From JAMQKA01 sp043951865 (GTDB lineage Bacteria > Bacteroidota > Rhodothermia > Balneolales > Balneolaceae): a stretch of DNA of 64,000 nucleotides. Position 1 is the first letter of the stretch. The number at the start of each line of letters is the position of its first letter. The stretch is taken from the NCBI RefSeq assembly GCF_043951865.1, contig NZ_JBINJF010000004.1:172982-236981 (forward strand), written 5' to 3'. This document shows positions 27,716-36,284 of this stretch, piece by piece. Both the position numbers and the translations under genes were made by a program. The notes under the pieces were generated by a model. It saw only the letters and a program-made list of their open reading frames with translations, made no database searches and was not told the origin of the DNA.

Positions 27716-28705
27716 ATGACCTATTCCATAATTATACCGGTTTACAATCGCCCCGGGGAGATCCGGGAGCTGCTGGACAGCCTTACCCGCCAGACTTATA
27801 CCCAATTTGAAGTAATCGTCGTCGATGACGGCTCTTCCGATCGATGCGGGGAAATTGCACAATCATTTTCTGACCAGCTCACCCTTGCCTACTACTGGAA
27901 AGAGAACGAAGGGCCGGGGCCGACTCGCAACTTCGGAGCCCGGCACAGCTCCAGCGAGTTTCTGATCTTTTTCGATTCCGATTGCATCATCCCCGACCAC
28001 TATATGGAGATCGTGAACCGGTTCCTGGAACAACACAAGGTGGACGCTTACGGTGGGCCGGACCGGGCTGCAGACTCATTCACCCATCTGCAGAAAGCGA
28101 TAAATTATTCGATGACCTCCCTGCTGACAACCGGTGGAATTCGCGGAGGCTCAAACCGCATGGATCACTTCTACCCGCGCAGTTTTAACATGGGGATCTC
28201 GCGCACCGCATTTAATAAAGTCAACGGGTTCTCTTCCATGCGCTTCGGGGAAGACATTGACCTGAGCCTCCGCCTTAAAGCGCACAATATGCGTTCCGTT
28301 TTAATCAAAGAAGCGTATGTATTTCATAAAAGAAGAACTACGATAAAGGCGTTCTTCAAGCAGGTATTCAATTCCGGCATTGCGCGCTACAATCTCACCC
28401 GACGTCATCCCGGATCATTAAAGCTGGTACACCTTCTGCCCAGCACTTTCATTCTCTATCTTTTTATCACCATTGTTCTAACGCCAGTTTTTCCTGAACT
28501 ATGGTCACCCATTCTTCTGATGCCAGTGTTGTTTTGTCTTGACTCCCTGCGCACCACTCACAATATACCCGTGGCCTTGCTCTCCGCCGCCACTTCCACA
28601 GTTCAGATATCAGGATATGGGCTCGGGCTAATTTGGGCCGTTATCAAGCATCAATTTTTAAACAGAGATGATCTGGCCGCGTTTAAAGACACTTTTTATG
28701 ATTAA
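27716..28705 (+). CDS. Family 2 glycosyltransferase with C-terminal membrane helices
   Basis: A 329-residue GT-A glycosyltransferase transferring a sugar from a nucleotide donor, probably to an envelope glycan or lipid. The N-terminal nucleotide-binding start SIIIPVYNRPGEIRELLDSL is typical. VVDDGSSD at about 36-43 and the DXD-like FFDSD near 85-89 bind donor and metal, and the GEDIDLSLRLK motif near 179-189 is the ED acceptor motif. Two or three hydrophobic helices (about 244-265, 270-290, 290-310) anchor it. The gene precedes the tRNA cluster. Confidence 0.87.
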   Translation: MTYSIIIPVYNRPGEIRELLDSLTRQTYTQFEVIVVDDGSSDRCGEIAQSFSDQLTLAYYWKENEGPGPTRNFGARHSSSEFLIFFDSDCIIPDHYMEIVNRFLEQHKVDAYGGPDRAADSFTHLQKAINYSMTSLLTTGGIRGGSNRMDHFYPRSFNMGISRTAFNKVNGFSSMRFGEDIDLSLRLKAHNMRSVLIKEAYVFHKRRTTIKAFFKQVFNSGIARYNLTRRHPGSLKLVHLLPSTFILYLFITIVLTPVFPELWSPILLMPVLFCLDSLRTTHNIPVALLSAATSTVQISGYGLGLIWAVIKHQFLNRDDLAAFKDTFYD

Positions 28706-28769
28706 TTCGAAGGTAAATTGGGTATGTACCCAAGGTTTTAAGCTGGTAAATTTTTTGTGGTATTTGAAA

Positions 28770-28800
28770 TTGATTTGACATGCCAAGAACCTTATATTTG
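28770..28800 (+). promoter_or_regulatory. Promoter of the tRNA cluster
   Basis: TTG (28770-28772), 20 nt, then TATATTTG (28793-28800), a complete Bacteroidota-type promoter about 70 bp before tRNA-Pro. Confidence 0.65.
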
Positions 28801-28871
28801 AAATCTTTCTGAAAAAGCCGAAGACATTCGGTCGGCCCGTTATTGACATATTGTTTCGTTTTTTTGATACG

Positions 28872-28945
28872 CGGGGAGTAGCGCAGTCCGGTAGCGCATT
28901 CGCTTTGGGAGCGAAGGGTCGCAGGTTCAAATCCTGTCTCCCCGA
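28872..28945 (+). tRNA. tRNA-Pro (anticodon TGG)
   Basis: A 74-nt cloverleaf. Acceptor CGGGGAG pairs with CTCCCCG, the anticodon loop is TTTGGGA in a TTCGC/GCGAA stem and the T arm is CAGGTTCAAATCCTG. CCA is not encoded. Confidence 0.96.
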
Positions 28946-29035
28946 CAATAGGATGCTGAATTGTGAATCATGAATATTGATTAATTACGGGCGCTCAGAT
29001 CTGATTCATAATTCAACATTCGGCATTCGGTATGA

Positions 29036-29109
29036 GCGCCCGTAGCTCAACTGGATAGAGCAGCTGCCTTCTAAGCAGCAGGTTACAGGTTCGAGTCCTG
29101 TCGGGCGTA
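29036..29109 (+). tRNA. tRNA-Arg (anticodon TCT)
   Basis: A 74-nt cloverleaf. Acceptor GCGCCCG pairs with CGGGCGT (one G-U), the anticodon loop CTTCTAA lies in a GCTGC/GCAGC stem, and the T arm is CAGGTTCGAGTCCTG. CCA is not encoded. Confidence 0.96.
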
Positions 29110-29208
29110 CTGATTGAATGTAATTGGGATATCGAGCAATGAATAAGCCAGATTAGAACAATAAAACTTCAATACTTATTTTATTGTTCTGTGGCCCTAT
29201 GAGTTCAG

Positions 29209-29279
29209 GGCGACGTGGCCGAGTGGTCAGGCAGAGGTCTGCAAAACCTCGTACGGCGGTTCGAATCCGCCCGTCGCCT
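29209..29279 (+). tRNA. tRNA-Cys (anticodon GCA)
   Basis: A 71-nt cloverleaf. Acceptor GGCGACG pairs with CGTCGCC, the anticodon loop CTGCAAA lies in a GAGGT/ACCTC stem, and the discriminator base is T, as expected for tRNA-Cys. Confidence 0.96.
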
Positions 29280-29364
29280 CAGCAATTTAGTTATTAGTCA
29301 CAGGTTATTAGGTATGGTGACTGCCACTAACAAACTAATAACAGATAACGAATAACTAATTCTT

Positions 29365-29437
29365 GCCGCGTTCGTCTAGGGGTTTAGGACGCCGCCCTTT
29401 CACGGCGGTAGCACGGGTTCGAATCCCGTACGCGGTA
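29365..29437 (+). tRNA. tRNA-Glu (anticodon TTC)
   Basis: A 73-nt cloverleaf. Acceptor GCCGCGT pairs with ACGCGGT, the anticodon loop CTTTCAC lies in a CCGCC/GGCGG stem, and the T arm is ACGGGTTCGAATCCCGT. It marks the boundary between housekeeping and accessory sequence. Confidence 0.96.
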
Positions 29438-29441
29438 CACG

Positions 29442-29473
29442 AGCCCTTGCAAGTCGTTGACTTGCAAGGGCTT
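29442..29473 (+). terminator. Terminator of the tRNA cluster
   Basis: A perfect 14-bp stem (AGCCCTTGCAAGTC, loop GTT, GACTTGCAAGGGCT), 4 bp after tRNA-Glu, followed by TTATTTATT. Confidence 0.8.
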
Positions 29474-29496
29474 ATTTATTGGTCATATTTTTCCAT

Positions 29497-29947
29497 CTAC
29501 GAGCCTACCTCAGGATATCGTTCCCTGAACTCATTCGCATGCATCCAATGGGTGGCACACTGTCTGCCGTTCAGCAGTCCTGTTTCGGCCAAAAAGAAAG
29601 CTCCTACACACAAGCTTGCCACTTCCGCCCCCTCCCCCTTTTTGTACTGGTCGAATATACACGGCTGAAAGGCTTTGTTTTATTCGTATCCCTGCAGCGG
29701 ATTATCATGGATAGCCGGTATGATAATCAGATCGGTTTGCTCTACCTCATCGATAAGGCAATCGGGGGTAGTTGAAAACAAGCCGGTTCTTTGCGGTATC
29801 TCCTTTTCCAGCCCGACCAGGTGCACATCAGATACCGCAGACTTTCCCATACCCGCCCGTATGTCATTCATTGACCGTATTCAGGATTTGGTACGTGCCA
29901 GCAATATTTACCAGGCTGGTGTGTCCTCGTGGTGTAAGAATAGATAA
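29497..29947 (-). pseudogene. Remnant of a GlxA-type AraC regulator
   Basis: The minus strand encodes pieces of the N-terminal DJ-1/PfpI-like domain of GlxA-family regulators in shifting frames. First comes LSILTPRGHTSLVNIAGTYQ (start codon lost). After a frameshift follow VHLVGLEKE, LFSTTPDCLIDEVEQTDLII and PAIHDNP. After an in-frame TAA come QYKKG, EVASLCVGAFFLAETGLLNG and CATHWMHANEFRERYP, ending at a TAG. The C-terminal AraC DNA-binding domain is missing altogether. At least one frameshift, one nonsense codon and a 3' deletion show that this gene is dead. It lies directly beside the tRNA-Glu terminator. Confidence 0.82.
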
Positions 29948-30102
29948 ATGATAGATGGTCCCTGTGCTTAAATGAGTTTTAAATTTTTTTACACAAACGA
30001 GATGTCGCATTCAACCCCCAAGGTCGGCGCAATTACCCCACTGCATCCTTTTTTCATTTGTTATAATGGTTTTAACAATCTGTTATCGAAAAAAACAATG
30101 CA

Positions 30103-30591
30103 ATGAAGAATTACTTGTTAACCCAATTCGACCTGCACCAGCGCCTGTACAATAACGTGCTTGATGGATTTACCGATGCCGAAACCAATCGTCGACCGTA
30201 TGGAGACGAAAACATAAATTATGTAAAATACATGGCCGGTCACATCTTGAACTCGCAGTATGGATTAGCCTCTGTGGCTGGCCTGGATGTGGATATAAAA
30301 TGGAACGATCTGTTCGCCGTGATGGGCCGGTCGCAGGCCCGGGATGATTTTCCCTATCCCGGCATCGAGGAGATTAAGGCGGAATGGAACCGACTGTATG
30401 AGCCCGTTCGGGAAGGGTTGGGAAATCTGTCTCCCGATGAACTGCAACATACGCCGGCCGAACCTTTCGACCAGGTAGCGGATTCCAACGGCGAGCTGTG
30501 GGCGTTTATCAACCATCACATCGCCTACCATATCGGGCAGATTGGAATACTGCGGCGGGGGTTTGGCAAGGAACCGATGAGTTATGAGTAA
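30103..30591 (+). CDS. DinB-family protein
   Basis: A 162-residue four-helix-bundle DinB/YfiT-like protein, a superfamily of metal-dependent thiol transferases and hydrolases. Three His residues at the expected places could form the metal site: His47 in MAGHILNSQYGL, and His137/His141 in INHHIAYHIGQIG. It carries no signal peptide. It heads a run of small soluble genes on the plus strand. Substrate unknown. Confidence 0.82.
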   Translation: MKNYLLTQFDLHQRLYNNVLDGFTDAETNRRPYGDENINYVKYMAGHILNSQYGLASVAGLDVDIKWNDLFAVMGRSQARDDFPYPGIEEIKAEWNRLYEPVREGLGNLSPDELQHTPAEPFDQVADSNGELWAFINHHIAYHIGQIGILRRGFGKEPMSYE

Positions 30592-30624
30592 ACAGAATTG
30601 CAGGTTAACTAACATATAGAACCC

Positions 30625-31047
30625 ATGAAATCAACAGAGTCAACACCTATTCATGACCGAGAAGTTTGGGCCAACTTGCCAGTAGAAGATGTAGAACAAA
30701 CCCGGGAATTCTACCGGGAATTAGGTTTTAAACCCAATGAAGGTCGAAATGGTGAGCATTTAGCCAGCTTTTTGGTAGGAGATAGTGATTTTATCGTGCA
30801 CTTTTTCCAGCGGGATATATTTGAACAAGCTTCCGGTGGTAATGCCGCTGATTTAACAAAAAGGAATGAAATCATGTTTACGATTTCGGCAGACAGCAAG
30901 TCAGAGGTAGATGAGTGGGCCAGAAAGGCTAAAAAAGCCGGAGGTTCGCTATTTAACAAACCTGCTGAAATACAAAATGGATGGTATGGCTGTGGGTTGG
31001 CCGATCCTGACGGCCACAAATGGAATGTGTTTTATAACGGATCGTGA
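30625..31047 (+). CDS. VOC (glyoxalase/bleomycin-resistance-like) family protein
   Basis: A 140-residue protein with two beta-alpha-beta-beta-beta units: VWANLPVEDVEQTREFYRELGF opens the first (about 14-35) and NEIMFTISADSKSEVDEWARK the second (about 79-99). It ends in GCGLADPDGHKWNVFY, typical of glyoxalase-like proteins. Members bind a metal or a drug or aldehyde substrate; which applies here cannot be told. It lies 33 bp after the DinB gene. Confidence 0.83.
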   Translation: MKSTESTPIHDREVWANLPVEDVEQTREFYRELGFKPNEGRNGEHLASFLVGDSDFIVHFFQRDIFEQASGGNAADLTKRNEIMFTISADSKSEVDEWARKAKKAGGSLFNKPAEIQNGWYGCGLADPDGHKWNVFYNGS

Positions 31048-31085
31048 ACAACCTCTAAACTTAACATTACAGAATTACGAAAGCA

Positions 31086-31487
31086 GTGAATCCGTACCTC
31101 AATTTTAACGGCCAAGCCGAAGAGGCCTTCAAATTCTACCAAACCGTATTTGGTGGAGAGCTGGAAATCACACGCTATAAAGACATGAGGGATGATATGG
31201 GAGCCACTGGTAACGACTTAAATTTAGTGGCAAATGCCTCACTATCTCTTACCGGGAATATCAAACTTTTCGGATCAGATATCCTTGATTCTTTTGGACA
31301 GGACTATAAGAAGAACAATGATTTTTATATCAACCTTGAAACCGAACGCTTGTTCAATAAGCTGTCGGATGGCGGAGAGGTTGAAATGACACTGGAAAAC
31401 ACCGGCTGGGCCGAGAAGTTTGGAGAGGTAAAGGACCGGTTCGGCATCCGATGGATGGTATATTACCAGGGGACAGCAGCAGTATAA
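31086..31487 (+). CDS. PhnB-like VOC family protein
   Basis: A 133-residue PhnB/YjdN-type VOC protein. It begins NPYLNFNGQAEEAFKFYQTVFGGEL and ends TGWAEKFGEVKDRFGIRWMVYY, the paired signatures of the group (each about 20-25 residues; given by start). The start codon is GTG at 31086. The family is structurally close to glyoxalases but usually without a proven activity. It is 38 bp after another VOC gene. Confidence 0.82.
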   Translation: MNPYLNFNGQAEEAFKFYQTVFGGELEITRYKDMRDDMGATGNDLNLVANASLSLTGNIKLFGSDILDSFGQDYKKNNDFYINLETERLFNKLSDGGEVEMTLENTGWAEKFGEVKDRFGIRWMVYYQGTAAV

Positions 31488-31579
31488 TACAAGAAAACAG
31501 ATCTGGTCTTTGGGGAGTTGTGTCGAGAGGCGACAATGTATGGATGCTAAATTTTAACGAGGAAAAACAATAATATGCC

Positions 31580-32350
31580 ATGAACAATCAAGATCTGAAC
31601 GTACCCGAAACAGTATCGCGCGAAGAGTAGCTGAAGGAACGTAAAAAGCTGCTAAAAAAGGAGAAAAAGTTCACCCGCTTGCGGGATGAGCTCAACGCCG
31701 AACGCCGCCGCCTGCCGATGGTCAATATCCAAAAGGAGTACGAGTTTGCAAGTGCCGATGCCAAGAAAACATTGCTGGACCTGTTTGAGGATCGCATGCA
31801 GTTAATCGTGTATCACTTTATGTTTGATCCGGATTGGGACGAGGGCTGCCCGAGCTGTTCGGCCTGGGCGGATCATATTGCGAGGGGACATATTAACCAC
31901 CTGCATGCTCGTTCAACCACGCTTGCACTGATCTCGCGAGCCCCGCTGGATAAAATCACAGCTTTTAAAGAACGAATGGGCTGGGACATGCCGTGGTATT
32001 CTTCGTTTGGCAGTGATTTCAACTACGATTTTCACGTCACGCAGGATGAATCAGTGAAGCCGGTCATGTACAACTACCGCGACAAAGCCACTCTGGAGCA
32101 CCTGGGGCAACACTATCACACCGAAGGTGAACAACCCGGCATAAGTTGCTTCCTGCGGGTGGATGACACCGCATATCATACCTACTCCACGTACGGTCGC
32201 GGAGGAGAGCAGGTGGGCGGTGCCCATTATTTTCTGGATATGACCGCACTCGGTCGGCAGGAGGAGTGGGAAGAGCCCGAAGGCCGCACCACGGGCCTGG
32301 GGGTGCCGGCCGGCAGCGAGAACATTCTGTATCCCGATGAGTATAAATAG
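31580..32350 (+). pseudogene. DUF899 family protein interrupted by TAG
   Basis: An otherwise intact thioredoxin-like DUF899 protein of 256 codons. The reading frame from ATG at 31580 gives MNNQDLNVPETVSREE. It then hits TAG at 31628-31630 exactly where the family has a conserved Trp (VSREEWL), and continues without further stops to 32350. Family motifs downstream are complete: RDELNAERRRLP, YHFMFDPDWDEGCPSCSAWADH with its Cys pair, APLDKI, MGWDMPWYSSFGSDFNYDF. The simplest reading is a recent TGG-to-TAG mutation. Re-initiation at TTG 31679 would lose about 33 residues and leave the domain. Confidence 0.7.
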
Positions 32351-32517
32351 TGATTGAATTTTTAATCCCAAGTAAAAAGAGACTCCGAGATATCAGTAGC
32401 CGGGTGATTATTTACTAATAGACCAAAGTCATTATTTCGTGGTAGGTTAAGAATAGCAAACTGTGTTGAATTTATTACTTGAACCCGGCATCCAACAAAA
32501 TAAACAGCCATAACTCC

Positions 32518-33084
32518 ATGAGAACACTCAAACTACAGGTACAAATCACCGTTGACGGTTTCATTGCCGGTCCGGAAGGTGAACAGGACTGGATGACCTG
32601 GAATTGGGACGAGGAACTGCAAAAATTTGTCGATGAGATCACAGCCCCGGTCGACTGCATTGTGCTGGGGCGCAAGCTGGCTGAGGGGTTTATTCCCTAC
32701 TGGACTGAAGTAGCCCAAGACCCAGACAACCCGGAACAGGAATCCGGTAAGAAATTCACTGAAACCCAAAAAATTATTTTTAGCGATACCCTGGAGAAAT
32801 CAAAATGGGGAAATACCGAACTGGCACAAGGCGATTTGGTGGATGAAATAACCCGGCTAAAAACACAGGATGGCGGTGATATCACAGCCTATGGCGGGGC
32901 TACTTTTGTGGCAAATCTGATTGAACACAGGCTGATAGATGATTATTATCTGTTTGTGAATCCGGTAGCTCTCGGGGGCGGGCTGCCCATTTTTAATAAT
33001 CTCAACGAATATCAACACCTGAACTTGGTGCAGTCCCGCGCTTTTGGCTGTGGAATAGTATTGCTGCACTACGAGCCGGAGTAA
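32518..33084 (+). CDS. RibD C-terminal/dihydrofolate-reductase-like protein
   Basis: A 188-residue protein of the RibD-C/DHFR-like reductase family. The start LKLQVQITVDGFIAGPEGE is the family signature. DCIVLGRKLAEGF and YGGATFVANLIEHRLIDDYYL, each about one third apart, are the nucleotide-binding segments. PVALGGGLPIFNNL near the end completes the fold. I chose ATG 32518; the frame is open to an earlier ATG at 32479 but the extra 13 residues look non-coding. The family uses NADPH; the true substrate is unknown. Two relatives occur in this window (36285 and 48990). Confidence 0.83.
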   Translation: MRTLKLQVQITVDGFIAGPEGEQDWMTWNWDEELQKFVDEITAPVDCIVLGRKLAEGFIPYWTEVAQDPDNPEQESGKKFTETQKIIFSDTLEKSKWGNTELAQGDLVDEITRLKTQDGGDITAYGGATFVANLIEHRLIDDYYLFVNPVALGGGLPIFNNLNEYQHLNLVQSRAFGCGIVLLHYEPE

Positions 33085-33099
33085 CCAAGAAACCCCTGC

Positions 33100-33909
33100 T
33101 CAATCTGAGGAGTGGAGTGAGCGGGCATATTCCGTGGGAGTCTGCCCCACTATCGATTTGAAGTCCCTGATAAAATGAGCCTGGTCATAATAACCCAGCT
33201 CCAGTGCAAGCTCCGACCAGTCAACCTCCCCGTTTTCGACCAGCCGCCCCGCCACCTCATGCAGCCGGTAACGCTTGATCACCCATTTGGGAGAAACCCC
33301 AACATACTTCCTAAACAGGCGTTGCAGACTCCGTTCCCCAATATCGAATTGCTCTGTAAGCTGGCCAACCCGGATTAGTGACGAATCATCAATCACTGCA
33401 TTGACTATTTCGTTGACCTGCTGCACCCGCTCATCTTTTTCCGGAAGATGAGTCCGGATAAATTCCACGGCCCGCTCCACCATCAGTTCGTTATCGCGGG
33501 CCCGTAAAACTTGATCTTCTAACGCCTCCGCATCCACATCGAACACCTCATCTATCGGAATGGTGCTATCTGAAAAGGAGGCCACGGAACACCGGTAAAA
33601 AGGATAAAATCCACCGGGCCTGAACTTGATGCCCAGCACCTTCCCGGCCCCTTCTATCCGCCGGCTGAATTTGCCGGTCACAACGCCATAAATCATGGTT
33701 TTACCCCGCTCAAACGCCAGGTGGACCGATGGGTACGACAATACGCCCTGCTCGTAATAATCCTTTCCCAGGTCCCATTCCACAATCCAAAAGTGCTCCA
33801 GGAAATATTGCAGATCCTCCGGCGGAAAAAAGCGCGAAAAATCAAAATGGTGTTTCCCCTCATTGGGATTCAACACACCCTTTGGTTTTCCCTTTTTAGG
33901 CTTCGGCAT
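33100..33909 (-). CDS. AraC-family transcriptional regulator
   Basis: A 269-residue regulator. The N-terminal ligand-type domain (about 22-160, with LQYFLEHFWIVEWDL, SVHLAFERG and VLGIKFRPGGFYPF) is of the DUF6597 type common in Bacteroidota. The C-terminal AraC helix-turn-helix pair (about 170-265) is marked by ERSLQRLFRKYVGVSPKWVIKRYRL and ALELGYYDQAHFIRDFKSIVGQTPTEY (starts given). It is antisense to its neighbours and likely controls the adjacent reductase or DUF3224 gene. Confidence 0.9.
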   Translation of the reverse strand: MPKPKKGKPKGVLNPNEGKHHFDFSRFFPPEDLQYFLEHFWIVEWDLGKDYYEQGVLSYPSVHLAFERGKTMIYGVVTGKFSRRIEGAGKVLGIKFRPGGFYPFYRCSVASFSDSTIPIDEVFDVDAEALEDQVLRARDNELMVERAVEFIRTHLPEKDERVQQVNEIVNAVIDDSSLIRVGQLTEQFDIGERSLQRLFRKYVGVSPKWVIKRYRLHEVAGRLVENGEVDWSELALELGYYDQAHFIRDFKSIVGQTPTEYARSLHSSD

Positions 33910-34005
33910 ACACTGCTGTCGGTTTTTTACAATATATATTCAAAAGCAATCACAATATTTGGTTGAAGTCAACTTGAACTGAAACCGTTTGAACCCAATA
34001 CTGCC

Positions 34006-34401
34006 ATGAGTACTCAAATCACAAGCCAGTTTAATATCGATAACTGGGACGAAAAGCCCTATAGCGAAGCAGAAAATGGACCTGCATTGACCCGTGCCAG
34101 CGTCCACAAAACATTTACCGGGGGTATCAAAGGGAAAAGCACCCTGGAATACCTGATGATCATGCATGATGACGACTTTGCACAATTCGTGGGATTGGAA
34201 CAAATTACGGGTGAAGTGAACGGCCGCACCGGCAGCTTTGTCCTGCGCCAGGAAGGCACCTACGAGGAGGGAACCGCCCGGGCCGACTGCCGAATTGTCG
34301 ATAATTCCGGAACCGGGGAACTGGAGGGGATCAGCGGATCGGGAACCATGGTGGCCACCCACGAACAGGCTACACTGACCTTGACCTGTCAATTTGAATA
34401 A
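34006..34401 (+). CDS. DUF3224 family protein
   Basis: A 131-residue soluble beta-barrel-type protein. The pattern HKTFTGGIKGKSTLEYLMI, FVGLEQITGEVNGRTGSFVLR, GTGELEGISGSGTM and the closing LTLTCQFE match DUF3224, an allene-oxide-cyclase-like barrel family without an assigned reaction. It is 96 bp from the divergent AraC gene and 32 bp before the YdeI-like gene. Confidence 0.82.
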   Translation: MSTQITSQFNIDNWDEKPYSEAENGPALTRASVHKTFTGGIKGKSTLEYLMIMHDDDFAQFVGLEQITGEVNGRTGSFVLRQEGTYEEGTARADCRIVDNSGTGELEGISGSGTMVATHEQATLTLTCQFE

Positions 34402-34433
34402 GAAGTACAACAAAAAAAGAAAGTACCCACTCT

Positions 34434-35012
34434 ATGCCTGGCGATGTCACTTTCTTCAAGACACAGAACGATTTCAGAACCTGGCTGGAAAAGCACCACA
34501 ACAGCAAAGAAGTGCTGTGGATCGGGCTCTACAAAGTGAGCTCCGGCAAACAGAGCATCCGGTGGTCGGAAGCGGTGGAAGAGGCACTCTGTTTCGGATG
34601 GATCGACGGCCTCCGCAAATCGATCGACGATGAACGCTACAAAATCCGGTTCACCCCGCGGAAGCCGGACAGCCACTGGAGTCAAAAAAATATCGATACC
34701 TCAGAGCAGCTCATAGAAGAGGATCGCATGCAACCCGCCGGGCTCGAGGCCTACCGGCAGCGTGACGAGAATAATACGGCCCAAGCCTCCTACGAGCAGG
34801 ACGAGGTCAGCCTGAAAAAGGAATACGAGGATAAAATCAGGTCGACCCCCAAAGCGTGGAAGTTCTTCCGGGAGCTGGCGCCGGGCTACACCCGGACCTC
34901 CATCCACTGGGTGATGAGCGCCAAAAAGGAAGAGACCCGGCAACGGCGGCTCCGGGTGTTAATCGAGTCGTGCGAAAACGGACAGAAAGTTCCACCGCTG
35001 AGAAGAGGATGA
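34434..35012 (+). CDS. YdeI-family protein
   Basis: A 192-residue YdeI/OmpD-associated family protein. The N-terminal half carries the family pattern VTFFKTQNDFRTWLEKHH, LWIGLYKVSSGKQSIRW, EEALCFGWIDGLRKSID and FTPRKPDSHWSQKN. The C-terminal helical domain ends WVMSAKKEETRQRRLRVLIE. Members are linked to peptide or stress resistance, but the mechanism is unclear. No signal peptide. Confidence 0.83.
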   Translation: MPGDVTFFKTQNDFRTWLEKHHNSKEVLWIGLYKVSSGKQSIRWSEAVEEALCFGWIDGLRKSIDDERYKIRFTPRKPDSHWSQKNIDTSEQLIEEDRMQPAGLEAYRQRDENNTAQASYEQDEVSLKKEYEDKIRSTPKAWKFFRELAPGYTRTSIHWVMSAKKEETRQRRLRVLIESCENGQKVPPLRRG

Positions 35013-35278
35013 TTATTGTCACAGTAGAATTGTAAACGCGTACTGATTTAGGGCCGGCCTGGAGGAGGACCGCAGCCATCACTTACATCCCTATATCAAG
35101 GCCTGTTAATTTTATCGAATCACAATAAAAGGTTGAGCCTTCTGACATTTTCAAGAGTAGTTCCTTATAGAAAAGTTTGTCGCATTCGCCCCGTGGTTTT
35201 GTCGTATTGACCGGTATAAAATATCACAGAATTCTTACATACTTACGTAATCGATATTTCACTAACAAATAACAGCTT

Positions 35279-36193
35279 ATGAGCACACAAAAAATTATCC
35301 CTAATTTATGGTTTGACAAGCAAGCTGAGGAAGCCGCTGAATTTTATGTGTCGATATTTGGAGAACATTCGGGTATCGACAACAAAACCTATCACATGGA
35401 AGCTGGACAGGACATTCACGGCATGGAAGAAGGCACCGTAATGACGGTGGATTTTGAACTTGCCGGTTATAAGATGATCGCTATAAATGGCGGTCCGCAT
35501 TTCAAGTTTACGCCGGCCATCTCTTTCTATGTAACGTGCGAAACAGAGGATGGAGTCGATGAGATTTGGCAAAAGTTGTCGGAAGGTGGAACTCCATTGA
35601 TGCCACTGGACCAATACGATTGGAGTGAAAAGTATGGTTGGATACAGGACAAATACGGTTTGACCTGGCAAATTTCGATGGGTAAGCTTGAAGATGTACA
35701 CGGACAAAAGATTGTCCCTTCCCTGATGTTCGTCAGTAAAGAAGGCCAGGCCGAGGAAGCCGTTAATCTCTATACTTCTCTTTTTGATGATTCGGAGATC
35801 ACCGGGATACTGCGATATGGTAAAGATGAAGAGCAGCCCGAGGGCAGCGTGATGCACAGCCAATTCCGCCTCAATAACGGAGAAGTATTCATGGCGATGG
35901 ACAGTTCGCCGGAACACGCTGACTTCACCTTTAATGAGGCCGTATCGCTCATGATTCAATGTAAAGACCAGGGAGAGATCGATCATTTTTGGAATCTGTC
36001 CGCAGTGCCGGAAGCCGAACAATGTGGCTGGCTGAAAGACAAATTCGGGGTTTCGTGGCAGGTCGTTCCGGGACGGTTGAATGAAATGCTAACCGCCGAT
36101 GATCCCGAAAAAGCCAACCGGGCTTACCGGGCCATGCTGCAGATGAAAAAGCTCGACATCCAAAAATTGCAGGATGCTTTTGAAGGCGAGTAA
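35279..36193 (+). CDS. Tandem PhnB-like VOC protein (two domains)
   Basis: A 304-residue protein made of two PhnB-type VOC domains. Domain 1 (about 1-140) has IIPNLWFDKQAEEAAEFYVSIF and ends KYGWIQDKYGLTWQI. Domain 2 (about 145-275) has IVPSLMFVSKEGQAEEAVNLYTSLF and ends CGWLKDKFGVSWQVVP (each quoted segment within 24 residues by its start). A helical C-terminal tail follows. Homologues are often misannotated as 3-demethylubiquinone methyltransferases. A decayed relative of domain 1 lies at 38299-38511. Confidence 0.85.
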   Translation: MSTQKIIPNLWFDKQAEEAAEFYVSIFGEHSGIDNKTYHMEAGQDIHGMEEGTVMTVDFELAGYKMIAINGGPHFKFTPAISFYVTCETEDGVDEIWQKLSEGGTPLMPLDQYDWSEKYGWIQDKYGLTWQISMGKLEDVHGQKIVPSLMFVSKEGQAEEAVNLYTSLFDDSEITGILRYGKDEEQPEGSVMHSQFRLNNGEVFMAMDSSPEHADFTFNEAVSLMIQCKDQGEIDHFWNLSAVPEAEQCGWLKDKFGVSWQVVPGRLNEMLTADDPEKANRAYRAMLQMKKLDIQKLQDAFEGE

Positions 36194-36284
36194 ATTCTTG
36201 TGTTTTTGCGGCTTAAAAACTGCAACAGACACTACGGTACAAAGAAAATCAACGATCATAGTCAAAACCACATCTTAATAAATT

